Shown: positions 45,292 through 55,148 of the stretch, in pieces | Position numbering within the stretch: position 1 is the stretch's first letter | Layout: each line of letters begins with the position of its first letter | Source of the DNA: Desulfobulbaceae bacterium | Lineage (GTDB): Bacteria; Desulfobacterota; Desulfobulbia; Desulfobulbales; Desulfocapsaceae | Direction of reading: 5' to 3' | DNA length: 64,000 nucleotides | NCBI GenBank assembly: GCA_026988015.1 | Contig: JALSMA010000016.1 | Location: forward strand, 1 to 64,000 | Translations under genes and position numbers: made by a program | The notes under the pieces: model-generated | Told to the model about the DNA's origin: nothing | Seen by the model: only the letters and a program-made list of their open reading frames with translations | Database searches by the model: none

Positions 45292-45299
45292 TGAATTCC

Positions 45300-47108
45300 T
45301 TAATGATGTATTGCAGCATCCACTGCTTCTCCAATCTGCTGCAGCGTATAAGGTTTTTTGAGCAACCCCGCAGCTCCAAGCTTCCGTGTCCGGCCAATCT
45401 CATCATGTGTTGCATACCCTGTCACAATCAGAGCTTTCTGATCAGGCCGTATGAGAAGGATTTGTTCAAATGTTTCCCGTCCGTTCATCCCTGGCTCCAT
45501 GATCATATCGAGAATAACCAGATCCACCTTATTATAACGAAGATGTTCCACAGCCTCTTCACCACTGGCAACTGCCTTGGGTTTGTATTTCAGAAATTCG
45601 AGAAATTTACAGCCTATTTCACGTTGAAGCGCCTCATCATCAACCAGAAGAATGTGCTTTTTATCTCCCCTGCACATAATAAAGGAATCTATCTCAGTAT
45701 CACTAGTTGCAGATTTTTCCAATAACTGTTCCGCGGGAAAGTAAAGACTAAAGGTGGTTCCTCCTTTCTCATGTGTCACAATATCAATGGCACCCTTATG
45801 GTCCACAATGGTATTCCACACCACAGTCAATCCAAGGCCTGTACCACTGCGGCCCATTGCCTTTTTGGTATAAAACGGTTCGAAAATATGTTCCTGCTGT
45901 TCTGCCGAAATCCCGGGGCCATTATCCGTCACGGCTAGCATGGCATAGGCCCCCGGTACAAGGTCCAGCTCCATGGCCTGTTGTTTCTCAATATTCAACA
46001 ATTCAGTGCGGATGCTGACAACACCATTTTCACACTCGATGGCCTCATAGGCATTGAACACCAGGTTCATAATGGTCTTCTGGATGTGAATCTCAGACCC
46101 CGTAAACAGCATCTTCCGTGGTGATAGCCGTGACGATATGGAAATATCGGGATACCGTTCTTTTAAAACCTGATACTCAGGCGAATGCAGAAAATTGACA
46201 ACAAGAGTATTGAAATCCAGCACTTTCCGATTACTCGCTACTCCTCTGGCAACAGTCAGGAGATCAGCAACCACTGCCGATGCACGAAGCCCTGCATCAT
46301 GCATCGTCTTCACATGGTCCCTGAGAGGAGAATCATCGGGGAGCAAGTGCAACAGTAATTCGGGGTAACTTACAATCCCAGACAGGATATTGTTGAGATC
46401 ATGGGCAACACCTCCGGCAAGGAGCCCTACAGCCTCCATCTTCTTGGCCTGGTTTCGTGTTTCCTCACGGATTTTGCGCCTGGTAATGTCCTGAAGAATA
46501 CTGAATTGAGCAGAAGCACCACGCCATATAATCCTAGTTGTACTCAGCTGCAGCCATCGTATTTTCCTCTCTTTGGTCAAAACCTGAAATGGCCGATCCG
46601 TTATCAACTTTCCACCTGTCACCGCCTTTGTATACCATTTCAGAATCATCGCCTTATCTTCTGGATGAACAATATCAACAATCGAAAGGCTCTTTAATTC
46701 TTCTTCAGAATACCCGGTTATTTCCAAAAGTTTCGGGTTAGGAATCTCAAACATTCCATTTTGGACGACACAGGTTCCCACATTCGCATGATCCATGAGA
46801 TACCGGTATCTCTTTTCACTTTCCTGCAGTGCACTGGATACCTTTTCATTCCGTTTCCCTAGCTCTATCAATATTGCACCACTGAACAGTAATAGAAAAA
46901 GAACTCCGAGACGCGATCCTGTCTGATACGGGGATACCTCCAGAAAAAATGTATCAAAAAAGGATCTGGGAATCATAAAGAGCAGCGCATTCAGGTTCTC
47001 ATCATAAGAAAGATAGGACCAGGCGGAATCAAAACACCAGTACAAAGCAATTATCAGCAGCAGCAGGCCATAAAAGAACCTTCTTGATTTCAGAAAACTA
47101 CTGCTCAT
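45300..47108 (-). CDS. Hybrid sensor histidine kinase with PAS and receiver domains
   Basis: 602 residues. Two membrane helices (about 10-28 and 68-85) enclosing a short periplasmic loop, a PAS domain near 95-220 (YRYLMDHANVGTCVVQNG ... DITRRK), HisKA with H236 in VAHDLNNILSG, HATPase (NLVFNAYEAIE, DNGPGIS, GTGLGLTVVWN), and a C-terminal receiver with phosphoacceptor D534 in LVILDMIMEPGMNG. No output domain. The ATG at 47108 overlaps the upstream binding-protein gene by 11 bases, which suggests the periplasmic protein feeds this kinase. The frame opens 34 codons earlier inside that gene. Confidence 0.85.
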   Translation of the reverse strand: MSSSFLKSRRFFYGLLLLIIALYWCFDSAWSYLSYDENLNALLFMIPRSFFDTFFLEVSPYQTGSRLGVLFLLLFSGAILIELGKRNEKVSSALQESEKRYRYLMDHANVGTCVVQNGMFEIPNPKLLEITGYSEEELKSLSIVDIVHPEDKAMILKWYTKAVTGGKLITDRPFQVLTKERKIRWLQLSTTRIIWRGASAQFSILQDITRRKIREETRNQAKKMEAVGLLAGGVAHDLNNILSGIVSYPELLLHLLPDDSPLRDHVKTMHDAGLRASAVVADLLTVARGVASNRKVLDFNTLVVNFLHSPEYQVLKERYPDISISSRLSPRKMLFTGSEIHIQKTIMNLVFNAYEAIECENGVVSIRTELLNIEKQQAMELDLVPGAYAMLAVTDNGPGISAEQQEHIFEPFYTKKAMGRSGTGLGLTVVWNTIVDHKGAIDIVTHEKGGTTFSLYFPAEQLLEKSATSDTEIDSFIMCRGDKKHILLVDDEALQREIGCKFLEFLKYKPKAVASGEEAVEHLRYNKVDLVILDMIMEPGMNGRETFEQILLIRPDQKALIVTGYATHDEIGRTRKLGAAGLLKKPYTLQQIGEAVDAAIHH

Positions 47109-47826
47109 AATAAACACCACGGGCAATTCTAATAATGCTCTCCGGGACAGCATAGCCAATGGCTCCTGCTGTGGCACTATTAATTGAGAGGGAAAAAGGT
47201 AACTCAGCAACCTGGGTGATTTCTTGAGGCTGAGTACCTGTCAGAACGTTCTTAACACTCCGGGCATTATGCCTGCCATGACTCTCATAACCAGCATCGG
47301 CTAAGGCACTCCTTATCTGCCACGTTTTCTCAAAATCCGAGGCACTCATCACCAGAGTCGACACACTGTGACGGTCATTCACCAGATCCTCACCGGCCCA
47401 AGTGCCCATGGCAATAATTAGATCCACCTCTTTTTTCTGAAGTCTGGACAACAGATCTTTTCGTATTGCCTGGCGTTTCTTGTTATCCCAGGATGCGGAA
47501 AAACCATTTTCAGGTAGAAACTCAAGATGCTGACTTGTGGCAACTGTACAAAGCCAATCCCAATAAGGCGGATCTGAGTCAAGGCCTTCTGCTGGCAACG
47601 GAGACTCATCAATCCAGCCATTGCGCATCAGTTCTCTTATTATTTCCTTCTGAATATTGCTGTAAAACGGGATGGGACCACCCTGATAGTAGGCAATACG
47701 CCATTTCCCCCCCTTATTCAATACAGGATTTGTATTTGCAGCCAATGCAGAATCACAGCAGAACAGGCAAACCATACAAAAAAGAAAGGCTATGGCGAAA
47801 TACTGACGAGATAATATCGTATTCAT
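47098..47826 (-). CDS. Internally deleted ABC-type substrate-binding protein
   Basis: 242 residues with a signal peptide (about 1-30, ending ALAA). The first half follows a family of periplasmic binding proteins usually 350-390 residues long: KWRIAYYQGGPIPFYSN, then PYWDWL, FSASWDNKKRQ, and DLIIAMGTWAGEDL. After MSASDF the sequence jumps to what is normally the C-terminal end (KNVLTGTQPQEITQVAELPFSLSINSATAGAIGY). About 120-150 residues, most of the second lobe, appear to be missing without loss of frame. Either a recent in-frame deletion or a reduced sensor domain. It overlaps the hybrid kinase gene downstream and follows lpxI by 23 bases. Confidence 0.7.
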   Translation of the reverse strand: MNTILSRQYFAIAFLFCMVCLFCCDSALAANTNPVLNKGGKWRIAYYQGGPIPFYSNIQKEIIRELMRNGWIDESPLPAEGLDSDPPYWDWLCTVATSQHLEFLPENGFSASWDNKKRQAIRKDLLSRLQKKEVDLIIAMGTWAGEDLVNDRHSVSTLVMSASDFEKTWQIRSALADAGYESHGRHNARSVKNVLTGTQPQEITQVAELPFSLSINSATAGAIGYAVPESIIRIARGVYYEQ

Positions 47827-47849
47827 GATCCTGAACCCGTTATTCCGGG

Positions 47850-48692
47850 TTAATAGGCAAGAGTGCCGTCAGCTTTTTCTTTTACCCCAACCACCACAAG
47901 CCCGGCATCGTCGGCCGCCTGAATCATAACCTCCGGATCAAAAAGCAGTGACTGTCCGGCTTCAACAGCTAATACAGCTCCATTTACACCGGCCAGAGTC
48001 TCAATGGTTTTCACTCCGGTAGCAGGAAGATCAAAACGGAAATCCTGGCCCGGTTTTCTCACCTTAACCACCACAGCCTTCTCTTTTGCAAGTACTCCTC
48101 CTCGGACAATGGTTGCATCAGTGCCTTCAATGGCTTCAACAGCCACCACAGAGCAGTTACGAACCACAACACACTGGCCTATATCCATGGCTCCAATGGC
48201 TCTGGCATTTTTCCAGCCAAACTCAATATCAATACGCTGATTTTTGTCGGGTTTTTTTCGGGTAAGCACACCAAAGGGAAAGAGGAGGTGTTGCAGATAC
48301 AGGGTAGATTCCAGGACCGTCACACCTTCTTTCTCAAGCACCCCTGCCACTGCTCGTAAAATTGCATCATCCTGTTTAACATCTATCTTGTTCCAGAGGG
48401 TCAAGCCCTTCATGTCGGGCAGGATATCACGGAAAATACGGGTCTTGGTAATTGCTCCAACAAAGACAGTTTCCGCCACACCACAGCCCTTGAAAAACTT
48501 TATTATTTTTCCGAGCTGTCCAAGCTTTACCCAGCACACTTCATCGGCTGCTTCAGCCACCGCCTCAGAGGTTTCATTCTGATGGGCAATGAGTACTGTT
48601 TTTCTTCCAGCCTTTCTGGCGGCCTCAATAAAAAGAAGGGGAAATTGTCCTGATCCTGCAATAATACCGATTTTTTCTGGATCTGCGGCCAT
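47850..48692 (-). CDS. lpxI: UDP-2,3-diacylglucosamine pyrophosphatase LpxI
   Basis: 280 residues (DUF1009). Cleaves UDP-2,3-diacylglucosamine to lipid X in lipid A synthesis, replacing LpxH. Signatures: KIGIIAGSGQFPLLFIEAA near 6, VFVGAITKTRIFRD near 75, KQDDAILRAVAGVLEKEG near 105, then IGAMDIGQCVVVRN and FDLPATGVKTIE. Placed just after lpxA, as in many alpha- and deltaproteobacteria. The ATG at 48692 is preferred; a TTG at 48701 overlapping lpxA is possible. A small hairpin (AACCCG/CGGGTT) follows the stop. Confidence 0.93.
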   Translation of the reverse strand: MAADPEKIGIIAGSGQFPLLFIEAARKAGRKTVLIAHQNETSEAVAEAADEVCWVKLGQLGKIIKFFKGCGVAETVFVGAITKTRIFRDILPDMKGLTLWNKIDVKQDDAILRAVAGVLEKEGVTVLESTLYLQHLLFPFGVLTRKKPDKNQRIDIEFGWKNARAIGAMDIGQCVVVRNCSVVAVEAIEGTDATIVRGGVLAKEKAVVVKVRKPGQDFRFDLPATGVKTIETLAGVNGAVLAVEAGQSLLFDPEVMIQAADDAGLVVVGVKEKADGTLAY

Positions 48693-48697
48693 GGAAC

Positions 48698-49507
48698 TCA
48701 ACTTTTCTTGACGCGTTTCACCACGCCACGCTTGGAATTTCTAATAAACGCTAATAACTCCGAGACTTCCAGACACTCCCCAAGCTCCTGCTCCACCTTA
48801 TCTAGGGCTTGCTCATGAAGGAGTTCCGGCGAGTGGAAAAGAATACGATAGGCCGCATCAATCTTTGCGATGGTCTTACGATCCATGCCGTTCCTACGCA
48901 GCCCCACCTTGTTGAGACCAGATATTCTCATCTGCCCACGCTCTCCAGTTACCATGGCATAGGGCGGCACATCCTTACTCACAGCCGAGCCACCACCAAT
49001 AAAGGCAAAAGTTCCTATCCTGGAAAACTGGTGGGTGCCAGTGAGACCGCCCACGGTAGCCCTGACCCCGACTTCAGTGTGACCGCTCAAATGAGCAGCA
49101 TTAACAATGATCACATGATCCTCAATAATACAGTCGTGGCCGATATGGGCGTAAGCCATGACCATGCAACCATTCCCTATCACGGTTTTTCCGCCACCCT
49201 TCACTGTTCCTCTGTGAATGGAAACATACTCCCGAATCAGGTTCTCATCGCCGATGTGCAGTTCAGTGGGATCCCCGCTGTAACCAATGTCCTGAGGCGC
49301 GCCCCCCAAGGCCGCAAAAGAATCTATGGTGTTGTTTTCACCAATAATTGTAGGCCCGGAAATACGAACATGGGTGGCAACAGTTGTGCCAGACCCGATC
49401 TTCACACCCTCTTCTATGACACTGAAAGCACCAACCAGAACGCTCTCATGCAACAAGGCCTCTTCCGAGACCACTGCTGTGGGATGAATATTCATTTGCC
49501 CGCTCAT
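48698..49507 (-). CDS. lpxA: UDP-N-acetylglucosamine acyltransferase
   Basis: 269 residues. First step of lipid A synthesis, 3-O-acylation of UDP-GlcNAc. Left-handed beta-helix hexapeptide repeats from NIHPTAVVS onward; [16 protein letters not shown] near 62-77, [17 protein letters not shown] near 92, and the catalytic histidine in [14 protein letters not shown] near 120. The C-terminal helical domain is intact. The start overlaps fabZ as ATGA. Confidence 0.96.
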   Translation of the reverse strand: MSGQMNIHPTAVVSEEALLHESVLVGAFSVIEEGVKIGSGTTVATHVRISGPTIIGENNTIDSFAALGGAPQDIGYSGDPTELHIGDENLIREYVSIHRGTVKGGGKTVIGNGCMVMAYAHIGHDCIIEDHVIIVNAAHLSGHTEVGVRATVGGLTGTHQFSRIGTFAFIGGGSAVSKDVPPYAMVTGERGQMRISGLNKVGLRRNGMDRKTIAKIDAAYRILFHSPELLHEQALDKVEQELGECLEVSELLAFIRNSKRGVVKRVKKS

Positions 49508-49962
49508 CCAAAAGCTGCCATAAGCTCTGCTTCAGCAACCAGTTTTCCATCAACATAGGCTTTGCCTGCCAGTTTCCAGATTCCCCGTTTCTTCTTCAAC
49601 AGCTCCACCTTATAAACCAGCTGATCCCCCGGGCCGACAGGACTTCGGAACCGCACCTTATCAAGCCCTGCAAAATAGAGCAGTTTCACCCCTACATTTT
49701 CAGGCTCTGTACAATATGCTAGGATACCGCCTGCCTGTGCCATACCTTCAAGCATCAACACACCCGGCATCACCGGTTTACCTGGAAAGTGTCCCTGAAA
49801 AAAAGGTTCATTGATGGTTACATTCTTCAGCGCCTCCACCTCTGTATCAGCAGTCACGGACAGGACCCTGTCTATCATCACAAATGGATACCTGTGTGGT
49901 AAAAGTCGCAAAATTTCCAGTATATCGATATCTTCAACGGCCACCTGTTTTTCTTCATTCAT
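49504..49962 (-). CDS. fabZ: (3R)-hydroxyacyl-ACP dehydratase FabZ
   Basis: 152 residues. Hot-dog-fold dehydratase of fatty acid elongation. [15 protein letters not shown] with the catalytic histidine near 22, [26 protein letters not shown] near 50-75 with the catalytic glutamate, and [11 protein letters not shown] near 105. The gene lies between lpxD and lpxA, balancing acyl chain supply for lipid A and phospholipid as in many Gram-negatives. Confidence 0.96.
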   Translation of the reverse strand: MNEEKQVAVEDIDILEILRLLPHRYPFVMIDRVLSVTADTEVEALKNVTINEPFFQGHFPGKPVMPGVLMLEGMAQAGGILAYCTEPENVGVKLLYFAGLDKVRFRSPVGPGDQLVYKVELLKKKRGIWKLAGKAYVDGKLVAEAELMAAFG

Positions 49963-49979
49963 TTCTGTCCCTGCGATTT

Positions 49980-51038
49980 TTATTTTTCAGTTGCCTGTTC
50001 TTCTTTTTCTGCCTCTAAATCAGCCACATTTTTTTTTAGTCTTCTGAGATCCCGTCCCATTTCGGGAAGCTTCCCGTACTGGATAGCTGCTCTCATAAAC
50101 TGTTTCATGGGAATAGCGGGAGAGCCTCCAATCCTGGCACCCGGTTCCTGATCATTATGTATACCACTCTGTGCGGCAACCATTACCCCATCACCAAGAT
50201 TAATATGATCAGCAATCCCTGCCTGGCCCCCAAGAACCACATTGCGGCCAAGGTTGCACGACCCTGCAATACCAACCTGGGCCACAAGCAGGCTGTTTTC
50301 GCCCACAACCACATTGTGAGCGATCTGTACCAGATTATCAATCTTTGCCCCGGATTTAATGTGAGTCACACCGTAAGCTGCCCGATCAACACAGCTGTTG
50401 GCACCAATTTCTACATCATCATCAATCTGTACAACTCCGACCTGAGGACGTTTGGTATGAAAACCACGATTATCTGTAGCATACCCGTAGCCATCACTGC
50501 CAATGACACATCCCGGATAGATTATCACCCGCCTCCCCAACCGGCAGCCAGAAGCAATGGTAACATTAGCCTTTAGGATCGTGTCATCGCCAATCTCTAC
50601 ATCATCACCAATTACCACGCCTGTTTCCAGAGTAATTCGTTCCCCCAGCGTCACCCGCTCCCCAACGACAACAAAAGCCGCCATATTTATCTGTTTTGGC
50701 AGGACCGTACTGTCAGCCACGCAGGCCATCTTATGCACCCCTGTAGCAACAAAAGGTTTTTTCAGAAGCAGACCGTGGATTTTTGCAGCGGCAAGATAGG
50801 GATTTTCCACCCTGATAAGCGTAACGGGGCCCTCTTCCACGTCCATGGGCACAATCACTGCACTGCCTTCACAAGCTTGTAATTTACCCACCTCGGCTGA
50901 TTTAATAAGAAAGCTGACCTCTCCCCTTACTGCTGTTTCAAGGGGAGCGAAACCGCTTATTTCCAGGTTGAAATCACCGCTGATTTCGCCATCAACAAGA
51001 TCCGCCAGCTCTTTTATACTAAATCTATTGTCACTCAC
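49980..51038 (-). CDS. lpxD: UDP-3-O-acylglucosamine N-acyltransferase
   Basis: 352 residues. N-acylation step of lipid A synthesis. N-terminal uridine-binding domain ([16 protein letters not shown] ... [11 protein letters not shown]), then hexapeptide beta-helix with [14 protein letters not shown] near 175, [17 protein letters not shown] near 210 and the catalytic histidine in [13 protein letters not shown] near 240. Starts at GTG after GAGAGGATAAT. Follows the NamZ-type gene by 16 bases. Confidence 0.95.
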   Translation of the reverse strand: MSDNRFSIKELADLVDGEISGDFNLEISGFAPLETAVRGEVSFLIKSAEVGKLQACEGSAVIVPMDVEEGPVTLIRVENPYLAAAKIHGLLLKKPFVATGVHKMACVADSTVLPKQINMAAFVVVGERVTLGERITLETGVVIGDDVEIGDDTILKANVTIASGCRLGRRVIIYPGCVIGSDGYGYATDNRGFHTKRPQVGVVQIDDDVEIGANSCVDRAAYGVTHIKSGAKIDNLVQIAHNVVVGENSLLVAQVGIAGSCNLGRNVVLGGQAGIADHINLGDGVMVAAQSGIHNDQEPGARIGGSPAIPMKQFMRAAIQYGKLPEMGRDLRRLKKNVADLEAEKEEQATEK

Positions 51039-51054
51039 ATTATCCTCTCAGAAG

Positions 51055-52227
51055 TCAACTACCATACATCAGGTAGTTGCCACGCTTTTCCATAAAACTA
51101 TTCAATTTCGGCTGCCAGTCCTTCTCAATTTGAAGGAGGGCGACACCGTTTTCCAGTGCCAGACGAACATCACGGTCACCAAGTATAAGATCCATGGGAA
51201 GCCTTTTAAATTCATACTCGTAGGGTGGTTCTTTATAACAAAATTCATCTGGATAGCGCAATATAATTGCCTGCAGCAGCGCAAGGCTGGTCCGATACGG
51301 GAGAAAACGACCGACATCGGTAACGTGAATCTGAAAACCGTTACAGGGTTGCTCTGCCCACTTCCCTGAGGTCGGTTGAAACACGAGAGGCCTGAAGGAA
51401 CAGCCCGGCATCTCTGTTGCCGCCAGGTCTTTCAGTAGCTCAGCAGGGTTCCAGAAAGGTGCACCCACGAACTCGAAAGGCAAGGTTGTGCCTCGACCTT
51501 CTGAGCAATTTGTCCCTTCCCAGATCACCTGACCGGGATACACCAGAGCTGTCTCCGGGGTTGGCATGTTCGGAGATGGTGCTATCCACGGGAACCCTGT
51601 GTCCCGGAAAAGCATGGATCGCTTCCAACCCTCCATGGGAATAACCTGCAAATCAGCACCAATATGAAACTCTTTGTTAATGAAAAGTGCCAGTTCCCCA
51701 AAGGTCATACCATGACGCATTGGTATGGGATAAAGTCCCACAAAGGAGCTGCAGTCATCGTTAAGGATGTTCCCCTCAACTGCTGTGCCGCCGACAGGAT
51801 TGGGCCGGTCAAGTACCACAATTTGTTTCCCATATTCCGCAGCAGCCTCCATACAGTAAGCCATGGTATAGAGAAAGGTATAAACTCTGGTACCCACATC
51901 CACAATATCAATGAGCAATGTATCAAGGTGATCAAACATAGAGCGATCCGGTTTTCTCTTCTCACCATAAAGCGAGAACACGGGAAGCCCGCTCACCGGA
52001 TCTGTGGCATGATCTGATTCGATCATGTTATCCTGTTTTTCTGAAAAAAAGCCGTGTTGCGGTGAAAAAAGACAAGTCAGCTGTTCACCATAACGAGCCA
52101 GCAGCAGATCCCTGCTGTGATGCAGCTTTGAATCTGTGGACGCCTGATTACAGAGCAGCCCAAGACGCCGCCCTTTGAGAAAACCGTCCTTTCCCCTCAG
52201 ATTTTCAATTCCAACACTGATCTTCAT
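51055..52227 (-). CDS. DUF1343 / NamZ-type exo-beta-N-acetylmuramidase family protein
   Basis: 390 residues of the DUF1343 family. Signatures: RRLGLLCNQAS near 20, FSPQHGFFSEKQDNM near 55, PVFSLYGEKRKPDRSMFD near 80, DIVDVGTRVYTFLYTM near 105, LDRPNPVGGTAVEGN near 140 and SEGRGTTLPFEFVGAP near 245. Characterised members (NamZ of Bacillus) remove terminal MurNAc from peptidoglycan fragments. No signal peptide is seen, so the protein would act in the cytosol on recycled muropeptides. An upstream ATG at 52239 is also possible. Being in one operon with lipid A genes and a MurU-like gene is notable. Confidence 0.82.
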   Translation of the reverse strand: MKISVGIENLRGKDGFLKGRRLGLLCNQASTDSKLHHSRDLLLARYGEQLTCLFSPQHGFFSEKQDNMIESDHATDPVSGLPVFSLYGEKRKPDRSMFDHLDTLLIDIVDVGTRVYTFLYTMAYCMEAAAEYGKQIVVLDRPNPVGGTAVEGNILNDDCSSFVGLYPIPMRHGMTFGELALFINKEFHIGADLQVIPMEGWKRSMLFRDTGFPWIAPSPNMPTPETALVYPGQVIWEGTNCSEGRGTTLPFEFVGAPFWNPAELLKDLAATEMPGCSFRPLVFQPTSGKWAEQPCNGFQIHVTDVGRFLPYRTSLALLQAIILRYPDEFCYKEPPYEYEFKRLPMDLILGDRDVRLALENGVALLQIEKDWQPKLNSFMEKRGNYLMYGS

Positions 52228-52357
52228 AGACAAGCTCATAAAAAAAGTCAAAAACATGATGGACTTGCAGATACGCGTAGACTTCGAAAAATTTCATATC
52301 CCAGGCACAGAAATATCCTTTCTTGTCGGTATACTAAAGCACCTTGAAAAGATAAGA

Positions 52358-52416
52358 AATTTATGCCCCAAGGGCACTTCCTAAGGGCGTATAACGAAGG
52401 GGATGATGCGTTTTCA
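52358..52416. repeat. Partial, degenerate copy of the 4641 inverted-repeat element
   Basis: ATTTATGCCCCAAGGGCACTTCC and the following GGGCGTATAACGAAGG...GTTTTCACAA parallel the 3' half of the element at 4728-4793 (GTACCCCAAAAGGCACTTCC, ACGCCTTACGAAG). The left end and hairpin are missing. It lies just downstream of glmS. Confidence 0.45.
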
Positions 52417-52430
52417 CAAGTTCAGCATTA

Positions 52431-54272
52431 TTATTCCACGGTCACACTTTTCGCCAGGTTTCTCGGTTGATCAACATCACATCCGCGCCGTGAAGCAATC
52501 TCGTAGGAGAGGAGCTGGGCTGGTATTGTATAAAGAATAGGATTAAGCTCTTCATGCACCTCCGGTAAATAAATAACATCATCAGTAATACATTTCAAAT
52601 GTTCATCCCCTTCAGTTCCGATAAGAATCAGACGTCCCTGCCTTGCCTTTATCTCTTCAAGGTTGGAGATGGATTTCTGGTACACCGCATCTTTCGGGGC
52701 AAGCCCAAGAACAGGCATATCCTTATCAATGAGTGCAATGGGACCATGCTTCAGCTCACCCGAGGCATATCCCTCTGCATGAATATAAGAAATCTCCTTG
52801 AGCTTGAGAGCACCCTCAAGGGCAATGGGAAAATTGAGCCCACGTCCGACAAAAAGAAAATCCCGCGCATCGTAATAACTTTCTATTAATTTTTTAATCT
52901 CTTCCTGAAGACGGGGAAGCATTGCATCAATTACTGCTGCAAGATTGATAAGTTCACGCCCCAACTCCAACCGTTTATCCGCCTCCATCCTGCCACGCTT
53001 TTCGGCAAGATAAAGGGTAAAAAGAAAAAGTGCCGCAAGCTGAGAGGTAAAGGCCTTGGTGGAGGCCACTCCTATTTCAGGACCTGCGTGGGTATAGACT
53101 GTCCCGTGGGCCTCACGAGTCATGGTGGATCCCACCACATTACAGATGGTCACAATCTTTGAGCCAAGGTCCCTGGCCAGACGTATGCCTGCCAGGGTGT
53201 CAGCTGTTTCTCCCGACTGAGAAATAGAAACCGTCAGGACTTTTTCGTCAATGAGGAGCTTTCTGTATCTGAATTCAGAGGCTATATCCACTTCTACCGG
53301 AATCTTGGCCCAGCGCTCAATCCAGTATTTGGCCACCAGTGCAGCATGCCAGGAGGTTCCACAGGCAACAAGAAAGATTCGCTCTATCCCTGCAAGTTCA
53401 TCATCGCTGAGATTCATCTCCGGCAGCTCAACACTGCCAGTTTCAGGATTGATACGACCACTCACAGTATCAATGATTGCCTGGGGTTGTTCATATATTT
53501 CCTTGAGCATAAAGTGTTTAAAACCACCTTTTTCAGCCATCGCTGAATTCCATGAGATGGTTTTTACCTCTTTTTCCACCTTATCTCCGGTAACAAGCGA
53601 GTAGATTGTGTGACTGTCCCCTTTTAAAACGACAAGTTCAAGGTCATCAAGAAAAACAATCTGATCCGTATAGGGCAGCAGGGGAGGAATATCAGAAGCC
53701 ATAAAGCCCCCTTCCTCATCGTGAACACCAAGCACCAGGGGACTGTGATTGCGTGCGGCAATCAGGGTATCCGGCATTCCTGTCCACAGCACACCAAGGG
53801 CATAGGAGCCCTCAACCCGGGCAAGAGCTTTGCTTACCGCAGCGCGCAGATCATCCTCAAGATACTCTTCTATGAGATGAGCCAGCACCTCAGTATCTGT
53901 CTCGGAAGCAAAAGTATGACCTTTTTCCAGCAGCTCGTTGCGAAGTGAGTGGTAGTTCTCGATAATACCGTTATGAACAACCACCAGCTCACCTGTACAG
54001 TCACTGTGAGGATGAGCATTTTCAGTGGTAGGGGCGCCATGGGTTGCCCACCGGGTATGACCAAGTCCAATATGGGCTGGTGCACCAATGGCCTCCCCAA
54101 GGATATTTTCAAGGTTCTGGAGTTTTCCCTCACTGCGATACTTTACCAGTGCCCCGTCCTGAAGGTACACGATGCCCGCCGAATCGTAGCCTCTGTATTC
54201 CAGACGCTTTAGACCTTCCAGCACAACCGGAACCAGCATTCTTCTCCCCACATACCCTACAATTCCACACAT
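52431..54272 (-). CDS. glmS: Glutamine-fructose-6-phosphate aminotransferase
   Basis: 613 residues. Makes glucosamine-6-phosphate, the entry to UDP-GlcNAc for both peptidoglycan and lipid A. N-terminal glutaminase with the nucleophile C2 in MCGIVGYVG, GLKRLEYRGYDSAGI, HTRWATHGAPT; then two SIS domains (CGTSWHAALVAKYW, SISQSGETADTLA, GRGLNFPIALEGALKLKEISYIHAEGYASGELKHGP as landmarks) and the standard C-terminus NLAKSVTVE. It heads the long minus-strand run that goes on to NamZ, lpxD, fabZ and lpxA, though a repeat fragment sits in the 200-base gap. Confidence 0.96.
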   Translation of the reverse strand: MCGIVGYVGRRMLVPVVLEGLKRLEYRGYDSAGIVYLQDGALVKYRSEGKLQNLENILGEAIGAPAHIGLGHTRWATHGAPTTENAHPHSDCTGELVVVHNGIIENYHSLRNELLEKGHTFASETDTEVLAHLIEEYLEDDLRAAVSKALARVEGSYALGVLWTGMPDTLIAARNHSPLVLGVHDEEGGFMASDIPPLLPYTDQIVFLDDLELVVLKGDSHTIYSLVTGDKVEKEVKTISWNSAMAEKGGFKHFMLKEIYEQPQAIIDTVSGRINPETGSVELPEMNLSDDELAGIERIFLVACGTSWHAALVAKYWIERWAKIPVEVDIASEFRYRKLLIDEKVLTVSISQSGETADTLAGIRLARDLGSKIVTICNVVGSTMTREAHGTVYTHAGPEIGVASTKAFTSQLAALFLFTLYLAEKRGRMEADKRLELGRELINLAAVIDAMLPRLQEEIKKLIESYYDARDFLFVGRGLNFPIALEGALKLKEISYIHAEGYASGELKHGPIALIDKDMPVLGLAPKDAVYQKSISNLEEIKARQGRLILIGTEGDEHLKCITDDVIYLPEVHEELNPILYTIPAQLLSYEIASRRGCDVDQPRNLAKSVTVE

Positions 54273-54446
54273 ATATGCCCTCCAAACTCTTTCTTTAACT
54301 GTAACTGTGATTTCTTTTGAAGAATATTAATTACCCAGATTAACATGCCATTTTTCAATATTGCGAGTTTTTTCTTGTTCCCTTCCCAAAAATGAGTATT
54401 TTCATAGATGGAAACAGCAACAATTTTGCAAAAAGCTAAAACAAGC

Positions 54447-54551
54447 GATGGCTAAGTAGCAAAGCCCATACACCGAATGCCTTCAAATGCACCCAGAGTA
54501 CTTCATGCGGGCGTACAACGAAGCAGGTGGAGAGTTTTTACGGACACCATC
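54447..54551. repeat. Short copy of the 4641 inverted-repeat element, hairpin deleted
   Basis: Begins GATGGCTAAGTAG and ends TTTTTACGGACACCATC, matching both ends of the 153-base element, and keeps CGTACAACGAAGCAGGTGGAGAGT from its right half. At 105 bases it lacks the central palindrome. It occupies the glmS-pyrE divergent gap (54273-54586), which otherwise has no gene. Confidence 0.55.
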
Positions 54552-54586
54552 ACAATCTCCATAACACTACTCCATATACCCACAAA

Positions 54587-55144
54587 ATGACCATGGATAA
54601 CAGACAGCGCTTAAAAGAAATAATTCTTGAGAAATCATATCGTAAAGGAACGTTCACCCTTACCTCCGGTAAGACGTCAGATTTTTACGTGGACGTGAAA
54701 CAGACATCTCTTTCAGCTGAAGGAAGTTACCTCTGCGGTAAGCTTATTCTCGAACTGATGCTGCAGGCAGATGAACCCATCCTGGCCGTTGGCGGAATGA
54801 CTCTCGGTGCCGATCCATTGGTAACAGCCGTGTCTGTTGTCAGCCACCTTGAGGGCCATCCCGTTCCCGCATTTATTGTCCGGAAAGAAGCCAAAGGACA
54901 CGGTACAGAAAACTACATTGAAGGGTTAAGCAATATGCCAGCTGGCTGTAGAGTAACCCTGCTCGAAGACGTTGTTACCACTGGGGGCACACTGGTCAAG
55001 GTAATTGACCGAGTTGAAGCAGCCGGTTTTACCGTAGCTCAGATTGTCACAGTGGTAGAACGTCAGGAAGGCGGTGTGGAAGTACTTGCAAAAGCCGGCT
55101 ATAAGCTCGAAGCCCTTTTCACCCGCGAACAACTGCTCAGATGA
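54587..55144 (+). CDS. pyrE: Orotate phosphoribosyltransferase
   Basis: 185 residues from the ATG at 54587. Joins orotate and PRPP to orotidine 5'-phosphate in pyrimidine synthesis. RKGTFTLTSGKTSDFYVDVKQTSL near 17-40, GMTLGADPLVTA, RKEAKGHGTENYIEG near 98 with the mobile loop lysine, and the PRPP motif VTLLEDVVTTGGT near 122. In-frame codons upstream to 54527 lie in a repeat element and are not homologous. No Shine-Dalgarno is obvious. Followed by a mini-protein gene four bases on. Confidence 0.93.
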   Translation: MTMDNRQRLKEIILEKSYRKGTFTLTSGKTSDFYVDVKQTSLSAEGSYLCGKLILELMLQADEPILAVGGMTLGADPLVTAVSVVSHLEGHPVPAFIVRKEAKGHGTENYIEGLSNMPAGCRVTLLEDVVTTGGTLVKVIDRVEAAGFTVAQIVTVVERQEGGVEVLAKAGYKLEALFTREQLLR

Positions 55145-55148
55145 TCCC

